Shown: piece by piece, positions 12,237 to 24,840 of the stretch
How positions within the stretch are numbered: the first letter of the stretch is position 1
Layout of the letters: every line of letters begins with the position of its first letter
Source of the DNA: Apodemus sylvaticus
Lineage: Eukaryota > Chordata > Mammalia > Rodentia > Muridae
NCBI RefSeq assembly: GCF_947179515.1
Contig: NC_067491.1
Location: 9,464,027 to 9,528,026 of the forward strand
Reading direction: 5' to 3'
Length of the DNA stretch: 64,000 nt
The notes under the pieces: model-generated
Databases searched by the model: none
What the model saw: the letters and a program-made list of their open reading frames with translations, nothing else
What the model was told of the DNA's origin: nothing
Made by a program: the position numbers and the translations under genes

Positions 12237-12420
12237 ACTATTTTATGGTTATGGGTGTTTCAATGCATTATGTCCGTGCACAACATGCATGCCTGGTACT
12301 AGCAGATGCCACAAAAAGGGTGTGGGGGTCCCCGAAAGTGGAGTGACAGATGATCGTGAGGCACTCTGTGGGGGGGTGCTGAAAATCAAAACTGGGTCCT
12401 CTGAAAGAGCTGGTGGTGCT
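12237..12420 (-). mobile_element. B3-type SINE, diverged
   Basis: Read on the minus strand this has the B3 layout: a head ending near AGAGGACCCAG, then the middle, then a tail toward 12237. The plus strand shows AAACTGGGTCCTCTGAAAGA and GTGGGGGTCCCC. It is well diverged with no clear TSD. Confidence 0.55.
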
Positions 12421-13855
12421 TCATTTTATAATGTAACTGTCTCTTCATTTCTAAATTATATTGTGCTGATTATTAATACCATTTTATTATCAGATATTCT
12501 AAATTTCCAATCTACCGTATTGCTTTATCATGTTAAATCATCTTTCCAAGACCACTTAGAATGTGACATCAATCATGAAGCTTTTTCCTCCTACTGCTCT
12601 CATCTCTCCATCCTTTGAATACCAAACCACTTTAAATTCCCTTTTACTTCAGGATCTTTATTACTCGCTTTCCAGTTATGTATCTCAAGCTTTTCTTCTT
12701 CCTGACATGTCATCGGGTAAAATTTCCTAAGGTCAGGACCATGTTCCCACCAGGCCCTAATCTCAGCATGAGCCATGTGTACTACAGATGTTCAATTCAG
12801 TGAAACTTAATAAAAAATATTTGCCAGAAAATGTGGTTTCAGATGATTAAAGATAGAGCACAATATTTTCTAGAAAATAAATAAGACATACTTTAAAAAA
12901 ATATATTGACTTTTAAAATAAGATTAAAATGCATAAAATAAAGGCTACTTTACCAACAATCTAAGTGTTGGCTACATCTCTTATGAATATCTATGTAGGG
13001 AAGGGAGTAAAATTTTAAAGAATTAAAAATGCATAGAAGATTCAAATGTACTCCAGAAAAACCAAACATCTGGGACTCTTCTGTGAAAGACAGGTGTGTT
13101 CTGCTGTTTGCAAGTTCTTCTAATGAACTATAATATCATGACTATAGCAAAAGTAGACTCTCCTTTTGGGGGTGCCCACAAACTGGGTACAGTTATGCTC
13201 TCTTTAGTTTCATGAGAAGATTTCTGAATCTTCCTTTAAATAATCATATGCTAAATATAGACAAAATTCACATAAGATGAAAGAAGGGGATAAATGGAAA
13301 AATGGGGTTCTACTGAGAAACCTGAAGGTCAAATGGAGAAATTTAGATTTGACAGAGACCAGAAAGAGTCTAGGCATGTATCTTTCACAGGCTGAATAAC
13401 ATTATAAAACAGTATTAAAATACAACCAGCAAACAGAAACCTTGGAAACAGAAGCCACTGGCGGCCTATTGAGGTTTGGTCTTTTGCTGTGTATTGTAAT
13501 GCTAAGTGTGGGTCCCCAAAACCTGGTTGCCCCAGAGACAAGGGAGAGCGAGCACATAGACACAAGTGATATTATGTGACCTCGCCCCCAAATTATTTCT
13601 GATTGGTGAATATAGATAGATGCTGACAGCCAATGGTTGAGCAGAAGAGTCATACGTAGATTTAAGGGTTCCTGGGCCTGGGGTGTCAGAGGAGAACCGG
13701 AAGGTAGAGAAGACGGTGAAGGAAGAAGAGAGAGTTGCCATGGGCTAGTGTCAAAAAAAGTATGGAACTCAGGAACATGAGCAAAGGAACTGAGTAAAGG
13801 AAAATGAGCAGAAAAAGCAGAGCTGAGACAGGGAACTGGAATTGGGTACGATCCC
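12421..13855. other. Unassigned, AT-rich sequence
   Basis: AT-rich, with A/T runs around 12880-12960. No gene is recognised; the frames around 13330-13880 on the minus strand are under 85 codons and have no domain I know. Confidence 0.45.
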
Positions 13856-14112
13856 TAATGGTTCTCAACCTTCTCAAAACTGGAATTGGGCACGGTCCCT
13901 AACCAATGGGGTCTCACTCTTCTCAATGCTGAGACCCTTTAACATAGTTCCTCAAGCTGTGCTAACCCCCAACGATATGATTTTTGTTGCTACTTCAGAG
14001 TCATAATTTTACTTCTGCTTTGAATTTTAGTGTAAATATCTGTGTCTTCCAATGGTCTTAGGATCCTTTAATTCCAAGTGGGTCTTGACCCACAGGTTGA
14101 GAATTATTATAG
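13856..14112. mobile_element. URR1-like hAT DNA transposon remnant
   Basis: Terminal words fit the rodent non-autonomous hAT family URR1: AATGGTTCTCAACCTTCTC at one end and CCCACAGGTTGAGAAT at the other, an imperfect inverted pair. The interior has TAGTTCCTCA, GTTGCTACTTC and GTGTAAATATCTGTG in the expected order. It is non-coding; such elements were moved by another element's transposase. Confidence 0.7.
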
Positions 14113-15355
14113 TGTCTCAAACCTGGCCCCCAGTGACTTTCTTCCTCCAGAAAGGATGCTAAACACTTTATCACTTCCCAAACACCAACACCAACTGGGG
14201 AGCAAGTGTTCACATACATGAGCCTATGAAGCTATTGCTTATTCAAAGTACCACAGAGCTTCACTAGACACTTTCTTTTCCAGAAAGGTTGATCCAGAAC
14301 TCCACTTTCTGGGTGACAAAAAAAAATCAGAAATCTCTCTTTTGCCTGAGGTTATAACTCTCACAGGGAAGAACCCCTGCCATTTTTTATACTGTTTTAC
14401 CTTCCTACATTGCTGGGATCTCTGTTTGCTCATCAGTACTCCATCTTGTTCATTTTTCCAAGGTTTCTGTGACACAGATGGAGTCAAGTTCTGCCTCCAA
14501 ATCTAAATACAATCCCATTAATTATCAGGTAGCTAGCATTGACATAAGTGGTTCGGCATGCAAAATGAAGAAGCAAAAACGCCTCGCACGTTCACATGGT
14601 GAACACAAAGTCCCTGTCCTTCATAGACCTGCGAATGGGACACGGCCACCTCAGAACCAGTTGTTTCTGGGTTCTGAGTCATTCTCTCCAATACCAGCAG
14701 AAGTCTAATAAGAAATGAGTCACATTTCTTTGAAGACATAGATGCTCGGTTACTTGGAGACACATTAAATTCAACCTTGTTGCTGCTGCTGTGTGCACAG
14801 CAACTGGACTTACACTTTAGGATCTTTGCTTTGCCCTGTGCTCTGGTTTCTGCTATTTTAACCAACTAGAAAGAATTTGTGAGTGCTTTCCCTAAAACAT
14901 GTTTATGTGTGCCTTGGTTGGCCTGCACTTACCTGTTCTGCAAGTGTACCTCAGCAGCTCTCATCCTCCGACCACACCTCATTTATCAGGCTCCTCACAC
15001 TATCCCTCCAGCATGCAATGATATATTCCCACTCGAGCCTCCATTGCTTGTCCCTAATTTAATCCTAAATTTTCGAGCCTCCCTACATCGGGACTTGTTG
15101 CCACCTTCTATCAGGAGTAAGATCTGGCAATCTGATATGCACCATTACACCAAATATAGTTATTTTTAATGAATAAAACATTAAAAACTGTTTTTTTATT
15201 ATGCGCATCAATGGGTGCATGCAAGTCATGGATCCTTTGTGGAGGAGAGGACAGCTTTGTGGAGTCTCTTCTTTCTTTAGAAGAGACCACGTTTAGTCAG
15301 ACTTGCAAAGTCTTGCTAAAATTCCTTCCCCAAACAATATATATACAATGTCTGC
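14113..15355. other. Unassigned sequence
   Basis: No repeat family is recognised. A 79-codon plus-strand frame (14469-14708) and a 96-codon frame (14879-15169) show no domain, no splice context and no codon signature, so I treat them as chance. Confidence 0.45.
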
Positions 15356-15357
15356 CC

Positions 15358-15560
15358 CAGTGGTTTCAATGTGTGGATCATGACCCCTCTGGCAAACATT
15401 TATCCCCAAAAGTGTTTACGTTATTGATTCATAAGAGTATTGAAATTATAATAATGAAGTAGCAATTGACTCCATGGACATACTTTTCTGGTTGGGCATC
15501 ATCACAACATGAAGAACTGTGCTAAAGGTCAGCACCATCAGGAAGGTTGGAAAGCACTTG
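15358..15560. mobile_element. URR1-like hAT remnant, decayed
   Basis: GTGGATCATGACCCCTCTGG near the start, GAAGTAGCAA and CATCACAACATGAAGAACTG in the interior, and CATCAGGAAGGTTGGAAAGC at the end match URR1 in order. Both terminal repeats are degraded. It abuts the B2 insertion that follows. Confidence 0.65.
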
Positions 15561-15608
15561 TCTACCCATCTTTCTAAAGTCACAATGACAAACAAAAGTA
15601 TGATTCCA

Positions 15609-15788
15609 GGACAGGAGAGAAGGCTCAGTGGTTAAGAGCACTGACTGCTCTTCCAGAGGTCCTGAGTTCAATTCCCAGCAACCACACTGTGGCTCACAAC
15701 CATCTTTAATGGGATGCCTTCTTTTGTTGTGTCTGAAGAGAGTAACAGTGTATTCACATGAAATAAATAAATAAATCTTTAAAAAAAC
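15609..15788 (+). mobile_element. B2 SINE with intact TSD
   Basis: This is a near-complete B2: A-box region (AGGCTCAGTGGTTAAGAGC), B-box (GAGTTCAATTCCCAGC), GTGGCTCACAACCATC, and a tail with repeated AATAAATAAATA polyadenylation-like words and an A-run. It is flanked by the exact 11 bp repeat GTATGATTCCA at 15598-15608 and 15789-15799. B2 is tRNA-derived, transcribed by RNA polymerase III and moved by L1. Confidence 0.93.
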
Positions 15789-15799
15789 GTATGATTCCA

Positions 15800-16237
15800 C
15801 TAACATTCATCCAGGGTACCAATGAGTTAGACTTACTTACAGAACAATGAATGAAGGGTGACAGGTAGGAGCACAGGTGACCTTAAAGTAGCCACACTGG
15901 AAAGTCTGCACCTAGGAGGGATGATGGCTTCCCCATGGCTATGTACAGGGAGGCACTCCCCATTCTGCTCCCTCACCTATACACTCTAGCTCCTCCTGGA
16001 GACCCCAAGGCCATGCACAGTTAGAGCATAACTGTATATAATTGGTTGGGATGAATAACTGGATACTCAGGTGTGAGTCCCATGACCCTCCACACACCAA
16101 CTTCTGAAAAGGAAAGTCAATTGCCAGTAAACCCAGGTATGACCTTTGGCAAGCAGACGAAGCTAGACTCCCAAAGATAGGTAACATCATCTTGGAAAAT
16201 AGTACTATCTTCTGACCAGCCCCAGTCTGACTCTTTA
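15800..16237. other. Unassigned sequence
   Basis: No recognised gene or repeat. A 113-codon minus-strand frame (16280-15939) partly reads the adjacent CA repeat and has no other support. Confidence 0.45.
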
Positions 16238-16290
16238 CACACATACACACACACACATGCATGCACTCATATGCACACATACAGGCACAT
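16238..16290. repeat. CA-rich microsatellite
   Basis: CACA and CATG words next to the L1-B insertion site. Confidence 0.8.
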
Positions 16291-16299
16291 GTGAAAAGT

Positions 16300-16315
16300 G
16301 CATAAACACATTCTT
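16300..16315. repeat. Target-site duplication of L1-B, 3' copy
   Basis: GCATAAACACATTCTT pairs with GCATACACACATTCTT at 22283-22298, with one mismatch in 16 bp. In L1 sense the cut is CTTT/AAGAATG, close to the endonuclease consensus. Confidence 0.85.
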
Positions 16316-16584
16316 TTTTATTTTTTTTTAAATATTTTTATTTTCTATATTCTTTGTTTACATTCCAAATGATTTCCCCTTTCCCAGATCTCCCCTCCCC
16401 ATATGTCCCATAATCCTTCTTCTCTCCATCCATTCTCCATTCACCTCCCTCCTTTTTCTCTGTCCTTATATTCCCCTCCAAAGCTAGATCAATCCTTTCC
16501 AGGATCAAGACCTGCTCCATACTTCTTCATGGAAGTCATTTGTTATGCCATTTGTGCTTTGGGTATTGAGAGCTTCTGGGCTAA

Positions 16585-19500
16585 TTAATATCCACTTATC
16601 AGAGATTGCATTCCATGTGTATTCTTTTGCGATTGAGTAACATCACTTAGGATGGTATTTTCCAGATCAAACTGTTTGCCTAAAAATTTTGTGAATTCAT
16701 TGTTTCTAATTGCTGAGTAGTATTTCATTGTGTAAATATACCACATTTTCTGTATCCATTCGTCCTTTGAGGGACATCTGGGTTCTTTCCAGCTTCTGGC
16801 TATTATAAATAAGGCTGCTATGAACATAATGGAGCATGTGTCTTTATTGCATGCCAGGGAATCCTTTGGGTATATGCCCAGGAGAGGTATAGCAGGGTCC
16901 TCTGGAAGTGTCATATCCAGTTTTCTGAGGAACCTCCAGACTGATTTCAAAAGTGGTTGTACCATCTTACAGCCCCACCAGCAGTGGAGGAGTGTTCCTC
17001 TTTCTCTACATCCTCGCCAACACCTGCTGTCTCCTGAGTTTTTGACTTTAGCCATTATGACTGGTATAAGGTGAAATCTCAGGGTTGTTTTTATTTGCAT
17101 TTCCCTAATGACTAATGATGTTGAACACTTCTTAAGGTGCCTCTCAGCCATGTGAATTTCTTCAGGTGAAAATTCTTTGTTTAGATCTGTACCCCATTTT
17201 TAATAGGGTTATTTGGTTCCCTGGGGTCTAACTTCTTGAGTTCTTTGTATATATTGGATATTAGCACTCTATCAGATGTAGGGTTGGTGAAGATCCTTTC
17301 CCAATTTGTTGGTTGCCTTTTTGTCCTTTTAACAGTGTCCGTTGCCTTACAGAAACTTTGTAATTTCATGAGGTCCCAATTGTCAATACTTGATCTTAGA
17401 GCATAAGCTATTGGTGTTCTGTTCAGGAACTTTTCCCTGTGCCCATATCCTCAAGGGTCTTCCCCAGTTTCTTTTCTATTAGTTTCAGTGTGTCTGGTTT
17501 TACATGGAGGTCCTTGATCCACTTGTAGTGAAGTTTAGTACATGGAGATAAGAATGGATCAATTCGTATTCTTCTGCATGCTGACCTCCAATTGAACCAG
17601 CACCATTTGTTGAAAAGGCTTTTTTCCACTGGATGTTTTCAGCTTCTTTGTCGAAGATCAAGTGACCATAGATGTGGATTCATTTCTGGAACTTCAATTC
17701 TATTCCATTGGTCCACTTGTCTGTCACTGTGCCAATACCATGCAGTTTTTAACACTATTACTCTGTAGAATTGCTTGAAGTCAGGGATACTGATTCCCCC
17801 AGAATTTCTTTTGTTGTTGAGAATAGTTTTAGCTATCCTGGTTTTTTTGTTATTCTAGATGAATTTGAGAATTTCTTTTTCTAACTCTGTGAAGAACTGA
17901 GTTGGGATTTTGATGGGGATTGCACTGAATCTATAGATTGCTTTTGGCAAGATGGCCATTTTACCTATATTAATCCTGCCGATCCACAAGCATGGCAGAT
18001 TTTTCCATTTTCTGACGTTGTCTTCTATTTCCTTCTTAAGAGACCTGAAGTTCTTGTCATATAGATCCTTCACTTGTTTGGGTAGAGTCACACCAAGATA
18101 CTTTATATTGTTTGTGGCTATTGTGAAGGGTGTCATTTCCCTAACTTCTTTCTCAGCCTGCTTATCCTTTGAGTATATAGGAAGGCAACTGATTTGCTTG
18201 AGTTGATTTTATAACCAGCCACTTTGCTGAAGTTGTTTATCAGCTGTAGGAGTTCTCTGGTGGAGGTTTTCAGGTCACTTAAGTAGACTATCATGTCATC
18301 TGCAAATAGTGATAATTTTACTTCTTCCTTTCCAATTTGTATCCCCTTGACCTCCTTATGTTGTCTAATTGCTCTAGCTAGAACTTCAAGTACTATGTTG
18401 AAAAGATATGGAGAGAGGGGACAGCCTTGTCTAGTCCCTGATTTTAGTGGGATTGCTTCAAGTTTCTCTCCATTTAGTTTGATATTGGCTACCGGATTGT
18501 TGTATATTGCTTTAATGATGTTTAGGTATGGGCCTTGAATTCCTGTTCTTTCCAAGACATTTCCAAGACATGAAAGGATGCTGAATTTTGTCAAATGCTT
18601 TTTCTGCATCTAATCAGATGATCATATGTTTTTTTTTCTTTGAGTTTTTTTATGTAGTGGATAGCATTGATGGATTTCCATATATTGAACCATCCCTGCA
18701 TCCCTGGGATGAAGCCTAATCGATCATGGTGGATGATCATTTTGATGTGTTGTTGGATTTGGTGGGCAAGAATTTTATTAAGTATTTTTGCATCAATATT
18801 CATAAGGGAAATTGGCCTGAAAGTTCTCTTTTTTGTTGGATTTTTGTGTGGTTTTGGTATCAGCGTAATTGTGGCTGCATAGAATGAGTTGGGTAGAGTT
18901 CCTTTTGTTTCTATTTTGTGGAATAGTTTGAAGAGTATTGGTGTTAAGTCTTCTATGAAGGTCTGATAGAATTCTGCACTGAAGCCATCTGGTCCTATGC
19001 TTTTTTTGGTTGGGAGACTTTCTATGAACCTTTTTATTTCTTCAGATGTTATGGGACTGTTTAGATAATCTATTTGATCCTGATTTAGTTTTGGTGTCGG
19101 ATATCTGTCTAGAAAACTGTCTATTTCCTCCAGATTCTCCAGTTGTGTCGAGTATAGGCTTTTGTAGTAGGATCTAATGATTTTTTGAATTTCCTCAGTT
19201 TCTGTTGTTATATCTCCCTTTTCATTTCTAAGTTTGTTAATCTGGATACTGTCTCTGTGCCCTTTGGTCAGTCTGGCTAAGGATTTATCTATCTTGTTGA
19301 TTTTCTCAAAGAACCAGCTCCTGGTTTTGTTGATTCTTTGTATGGTTCTCTTTGTTTCTACTTGATTGATTTTGGCCCTGAGTTTGATGATTTCCTGCCT
19401 TCTACTCCCCCTGAGTGAAATAGCTTCTTTTTGTTCCAGGGCTTTCAGGTGTGTCATTAAGCTGTTAGTGTATGCTTGCTCCATTTTCTTTTTGGAAGCA

Positions 19501-20401
19501 CTCAGGGCTATGAGTTTTCCTCTTAGCACTGCTTTCATTGTGTCCCATAGATTTGGGTATATTGTGTCTTCATTTTCATTAAGTTGTAAAAAGTCTTTAA
19601 TTTCTTTACTTCTTCCTTGACCAAGCTATCATTGAGTAGAATATTGTTCAGTTTCCACGTATATGTGGGTTTTCTGTTGTTTTTGTTGCTATTAAAGATC
19701 ATTTTTACTCCGTAGTGATCTGATAGGAGGCGTGGGATTAGTTCGATCTTATATTTGTTGAGGTCTGTCTTGTGACCAATTATATGGTCAATTTTGGAGA
19801 AGGTACCATGAGGTGCTGAGAAAAAGGTATATTCTTTTGCTTTAGGATAAAATGCTCTCTATATATCTGTTAAATCTAATTTGTCCAAAGCTTCAATTAG
19901 TTTCACTGTGTCCCTGTTCAGTTTTTGTTTTCCTCATCGGTCCATTGAGGAAAGTGCAGTGTTGAAGTTACCCACAATTATTGTGTTAGGTGCAACGTGT
20001 GCTTTGAGCTTTAGTAAAGTTTCTTTTATGCATGAGGGTGCCCTTGCATTTGGAGCACAGATGTCCAGGATTGAGAGTTCCTCTTGGTGTATTTTTCCTT
20101 TGACCAGCAAGAAGTGTCCTTCTCGATCTCTTTTGATGACTTTAGGTTGAAAGTCAATTTTATCTGATATTAGAATGGCTACTCCAGCTTGTTTCCTGAG
20201 ACCATTTGCTTGTAAAATAGTCTTCCAGCCTTTTACTCTAAGGTAGTGTTTGTCTTTGGCACTGAGGTGTGTTTCCTGCATACAGCAAAATGTAGGGTCC
20301 TGTTTACATATCCAGTCGGGTAGTCTATGCCTTTTTATTGGGGCATTGAGCCCATTGATGTTAAGAGATATTAATGAATAGTGATTATTACTTCCTGTCA
20401 T
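16585..20401 (-). pseudogene. L1-B ORF2, multiply broken
   Basis: It begins MTGSNNHYS at 20401 and ends near GMQSLISGY at 16585. Endonuclease words (LNINGLN, QETHL, GNFNTAL where D is usual in GDFNTAL) and the reverse transcriptase FADDMIVY are visible, as is the C-terminal Cys motif (CWRGC...LLHCWWGC). Open pieces at 20401-19934, 19538-18591, 18609-18133, 18136-17855, 17629-17423, 17369-17181 and 17151-16585 lie in shifting frames, so at least six breaks separate them. The change of D to N in the GDFNTAL block would by itself damage the endonuclease. Confidence 0.9.
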
Positions 20402-20464
20402 TTTTGATATTATTTTTTTAAATTTGGTTGGTTATCTTCTTTTGGGTTTGATGAAAGAAGGTTA

Positions 20465-21671
20465 CTATCTTGCTTTTCCCATGGTGAAGTTTCCCTCCTT
20501 GTATTGGTGTTTTCCTCCTATTATCCTTTGTAGGGCTGGGTTTGTGGATAGATATTGGGTAAACTTGGTTTTGTCATGGAATATCTTAGTTTCTCCATCT
20601 ATGGTGATTGAGAGTTTTGCTGGGTATAGTAGTTTTGGCTGGCATTTGTGTTCTCTTAGAGTCTGCATGAGATCTGCCCAGGATCTTCTAGCTTTCATAG
20701 TCTCAGGTGAGAAGTCTTCTGTGATTGTAATAGGTCTTCCTTTATATGTTACTTCGCCTTTTTCTCTTACTGCCTTTAATATTCTTTGTTTAGAACATTT
20801 GGTGTTTTGATTATTATGTGACGGGAAGTATTTCTGTTCTGGTCCAGTCTGTTTGGAGTTCTGTAGGCTTCTTGTATATTCATGGGCATCTCTCTCTTTA
20901 GGTTAGGGAAGTTTTCTTCCATAATTTTATTGAAGATATTTGCTGGCCCTTTAAGTTGTAAATCTTCACTCTCATCTATGCCTACAATCCTTAGGTTTGG
21001 TCTTCTCATTGTGTCCTGGATTTCCTGGAGGTTTTGGGTTACAAGCTTTTTGCATTTTGCATTTTCTTTAACTGTTGAGTCCATGGTTTCTATGGTATCT
21101 TCAGCATATGAGATTCTTTCTTCTATCTCTTGTATTCTGTTGTTGATATTTGCATCTATGTTCCCTGATTTCTTCCCAAGGTTTTCTATCTCCAAAGTTG
21201 TCTCCCTTTGAGTTTTCTTAGTTGTTTCTACTTCTGATTTTAGATCCTGGATGGTTTTGCTTAGCTCCTTCACTTGCTTGTTTGTGTTTTCCTGTAATTC
21301 TTTAAGAGATTTTTGTGTTTCCTCTTTTATGACCTCAGCCTGTTGACCAAAGTTCTCCTGTATTTCTTTAAGTGATTTTTGCAATTCCTCCTTGTTGGCT
21401 TTTGTACTCTCCTGAATTTCTTTCAATGATTTTTTTTTTTTGTTTCCCTTGTAAGGGCTTCTAACTTTTGATCCATTTTCTCCTGAATTTCTTTAAGTAT
21501 GTCCTTCATGTGTTCCTCTACCAGCATTATGACCAGTGATTTTAAATCCAAATCTTGTTTTTCTGGTGTGATGGGGTATCCAGGACATGCTGTTAAAGGA
21601 GAATTGGGTTCAGATGCTGCCATAGTGCCTTGATTTCTGTTAGTGATGTTCCTGCGTTTGCCTTTTGCCAT
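20465..21671 (-). pseudogene. L1-B ORF1, broken
   Basis: It starts MAKGKRRNITNRNQG at 21671. The frame fails at a long T-run near 21430-21443 (an A-run in sense) and again near 20780, where the ERIL region is lost. Coiled-coil repeats, RRPNLRIVG and KCQPKLLYPAKLS remain, and the RR pair in MKARRSW is kept. Confidence 0.9.
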
Positions 21672-22282
21672 CTAGTTCTCACTCTTATTAGTTGGTCTTG
21701 TTGTCAATGCTGGACTCACCAGTGCAAGCTGCCTCTTCCCAGCTGGCCTCTGGTGCACAGCTGACCTCCTACACTGCCTGTAGACAGGGTGCTGTGGCCC
21801 AGGCTCTTTGGATCCCGAAGCAGACACCTGAAGGCTCCTGCCCAGGCCCTGCTGGACTCACCAGAGCACACTGACTCCTCCCAACTGGCCTCCCGGGTGC
21901 CCCTCTTGCCTCTTGCAGGGCCTGGAGATGTGGTGTTGTAGCCCAAGTTGTTCTGGATCCCAAAGTGGAGATCTGAAGGCTCCCACCAGAAGCCTCAAGA
22001 CTAGAACCTAAGCTCTGTGGGCCTGGACCCATGGGAGCAAGCTGTGTCCTCCCAGTCTGCCTCTGGGTGCACACCAGGCCTCTTGCACTTCCTGGAGACT
22101 GAGTGCTGTGGCTCAGGCTGTTCAGGTCCCAAAGCAGACACCTGAAGGCTCCAGCCCAGGGCCTGATGGACTCACCAGAGCACACAGACTCCTCCCAGCC
22201 GGCCTCCCGGGTGCTCCTCTAGCCTCTTGCATGGCCTGGAGATGTGGTGTTGTAGCCCAGGCCGTTCTGGATCCCGAAGCAC
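21672..22282 (-). promoter_or_regulatory. L1-B 5'UTR, two tandem ~314 bp units
   Basis: GATCCCGAAGCAGACACCTG at 21811 recurs with few changes at 22125, and GGATCC marks recur at 21955 and 22269, so the period is 314 bp. The 5' end stops inside a unit right at the TSD. The GCC-rich distal leader with YY1 sites seen in L1-A and L1-E is absent. Confidence 0.75.
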
Positions 22283-22298
22283 GCATACACACATTCTT
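22283..22298. repeat. Target-site duplication of L1-B, 5' copy
   Basis: GCATACACACATTCTT, the partner of 16300-16315. Confidence 0.85.
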
Positions 22299-23139
22299 AA
22301 AGGGTCTATTATATATTATGGCTGGGGATTTCTAAGTCAGAGACAGGTATCATTGCATGATCAATATTTATATTTACAAATATGAATATGCCCTAAAATA
22401 GAAGACTCAAAACTGTTCTGAAGAGATCCATGTAGTGACATAAGCATCCTACAATTGGCAGTCAAAGATGGCAGGGATCCGTTGGAAAACTCCATGGTGC
22501 TTCTGTTATGCTGCCCTGGTCTCTGAACTCCATGCCTACTGACCCCCCAGCCAGGCCCTCTTCACAGATACACATTTCCCTGTCCATGCTCTTGTATACT
22601 CTCTTGTGTGTGATACTGTCTTTTGTTTCTTTTTTTGTATAAGTCAGCTCTGTTTCAGTAGATGTTTGAAAAAAGAAAACATGAGTTACAGGGTTCTACT
22701 TTCTCAAATCTTCCTTCTGTGAGTACTATATTTTTAAATGAGATTATCTATGTGCATCACACTGAGGTACACACCTACAAGAACTTCTGCATGACTAAAA
22801 TGGTTGTACAACTAGTGTCACAAAGAAATTGAGGCACCTGTTTGAAGGCAATAATCTGAACTATAGAATAAAAAATACACATATATTATTTACTATAAAT
22901 GTTTACAGTCTTGTAATTATGGAGTTGTGAATGAAGCAGGCCTGTGATATTTGGCCAGTTACCTTTCTCTAAGGGAAGATATGGAGTACAGGGATGCTTT
23001 CCTCTGGTTCTCAGTTGTACTGATATTCTGTATTTCCTAAACTATTCATGTGTGTTAAAAGGTCATTATCAGGTGTTTTTGTTTTTGTTATCACTACAAC
23101 CTTAACCTCAATGTTCCCTTTATAAATAACAATTAAAAA
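22299..23139. other. Unassigned sequence
   Basis: No recognised gene. The part around 22480-22680 has short poly-T and a modest GC block that could be an old LTR fragment, but I cannot name it. Confidence 0.4.
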
Positions 23140-23272
23140 CAACCCTACTAATTGCCAGATTCAAGCTTGTAATGCCAGTACTAAAGAAGTTAACACAGGA
23201 AGACTGGGTTTGAGCAAGCCTTAGCTATATAGCGAGTTTCTAGGCTAGCTTATGCTACAGTTTCAAAGAGCT
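23140..23272 (+). mobile_element. Old B1-like (7SL-derived) SINE remnant
   Basis: TTGTAATGCCAGTACT, CAGGAAGACTGGGTTTGAGC and TAGCTATATAGCGAG follow the order of an old B1/PB1 element, but with heavy divergence. Confidence 0.45.
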
Positions 23273-24540
23273 TAGAAAAATAATCCAAACTAGAATTGAA
23301 TTGCTCAATATTACAGGTAATTAAGCTAGGGCAGAGATAGGTAGTCACTCACAAAACTCACCCCCTCTTCCTCCTGAGCAGTGAGCTAGGCATCGCTTCC
23401 TTAGAGAGATTTGACAATAAGTGTAGCAATGTGACTGAGCTCTGACTAGAAGACAGGTAGAGAACCTCAACCCTGCATATTCTTCCTTACGAAGTGATTC
23501 TTATACCTTTGGACTCTCTGGAGGGAGATAGTCTTAATAGGCAACACAGGAATCATGGGAAGAAGACAAAAGTCACAAAAAGAAGTGAGCCTACATTTCA
23601 GTATCAATTGGAGAAGAATCATCTGCCCACATAGATTGCCTGTTTGGACATAACAGGAAAGAACAATCCTCCCACACACACACACACCCATGAGAATTCA
23701 CTGAAATGTGTAGGTTTATTTATCTCAGTACTCAGGATTACTCTAGTAAACTATGCTCCCACTATTTAGATCTAGAAATACTTGATATCTTCTCACTATG
23801 TGTATAAGTCAGGTATTTTGTGATTTGGCTATTTGTCTATGGAGTATTTTATCCAAGTGAACATGTAATATATCTCAGTTTCTTCCCCAGCCATAGATGC
23901 CTCTACCCTCTAGTAACTCTAGTACCTCTAGTTATCTAGAATAAGAGTTTGCACATATTTTGTCTTCCTCTTCTTAATCCTGTGGCATAAAGTCTATGTG
24001 AGGCAGAGCCAGCTAAACCAGCCAGCTTCCCAAACATGTTCACTTTGTACTGATGTACCGTGGCAAGCCCAGACTAGGGAGGATCTCCTGGAAGCCTCTC
24101 AGTAATAAAGATCAATCCTCCACACTAAATTCCACACTAGAAAATCAGCTTGGAAACTTCCTCAGCTAACAGCTGAAAGAGATTGTCCACTGCCCTGGGC
24201 ATGGCTGTGACATGGGAGTTGGAGGCCAGAAAGCTACCCCAGCTGCCTGCCTCCCTAGCTCAGAGACTATTCAACAGGATCCCATCTCCTCTTCCTCTGG
24301 GACTCATAAACGGATTTCACTGTACTTGATGTGGTAGATATGTTTCCTCTGGGCCCTATTACTGCTTAGAATTTAAGATATATTACAGAGGGTTTTGTTT
24401 CTCTGTTATGTTTACACAAGCTACATTAGATCAGGATTAAAGACACTCTGAATTCATCATCTTCCATGGTCATCCTTTGTCAGATTGTCACAAATCATTC
24501 TGCCCCAGATACAACCTAAGCTGTTGCAAAACAAAGGATT
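23273..24540. other. Unassigned sequence
   Basis: No gene is recognised. A short CA run lies at 23672-23688. The block 24000-24330 is GC-richer with AATAAAG near 24105 and could be an unclassified LTR or unique DNA. Confidence 0.4.
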
Positions 24541-24803
24541 TTTTTTGCTTGTTTGTTTGTTTGTTTTTGGTGTGTCTGTATGTGTGTGTATATGTGTGTG
24601 TATGTGTGCGTGCATGTGTATGTGCATATGTGCATGCATATGTGTGTGCATGTGTGTTTATGTGTATGTTTGTATATGTATATATATATGTGTGTGTGCA
24701 TACATATGTATATGTGTGCATGTGTATGTGTGTATGTGTGCATGCATTTGTGTATACATGTGTATATGTACTTGTATGTATGTGTACCTATGTGTATATG
24801 TAT

Positions 24804-24835
<32 letters not shown>

Positions 24836-24840
24836 ATTTG
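24541..24840. repeat. Compound (TTTG)n / GT / GTAT microsatellite
   Basis: A poly-T and (TTTG)n lead runs into about 270 bp of GTGT, GTAT and GCAT words ending in a pure GT run near 24810-24834. Several overlapping long frames on both strands here are repeat translations. Confidence 0.92.

Larger units (their letters stand above)
16316..22282 (-). mobile_element. L1-B: older near-full-length LINE-1, inactive
   Basis: A 5.97 kb minus-strand L1 bounded by a 16 bp TSD. Its 3'UTR (16584-16316) differs from that of L1-A/C/D/E, its coding sequence is more diverged, and both ORFs are broken many times, so it is an older insertion of another subfamily. About 610 bp of 5'UTR remains, holding almost two tandem units of 314 bp. 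The B1/B2 elements nearby are outside it. Confidence 0.93.

Noticed and set aside
14469..14708. 79-codon frame as a possible exon
   Set aside because: No recognisable domain, codon bias or supporting splice sites; length is expected by chance.
24541..24840. Several overlapping frames over 100 codons on both strands
   Set aside because: They are translations of GT/CA microsatellite DNA in different phases (Cys/Val/Tyr and His/Thr patterns).
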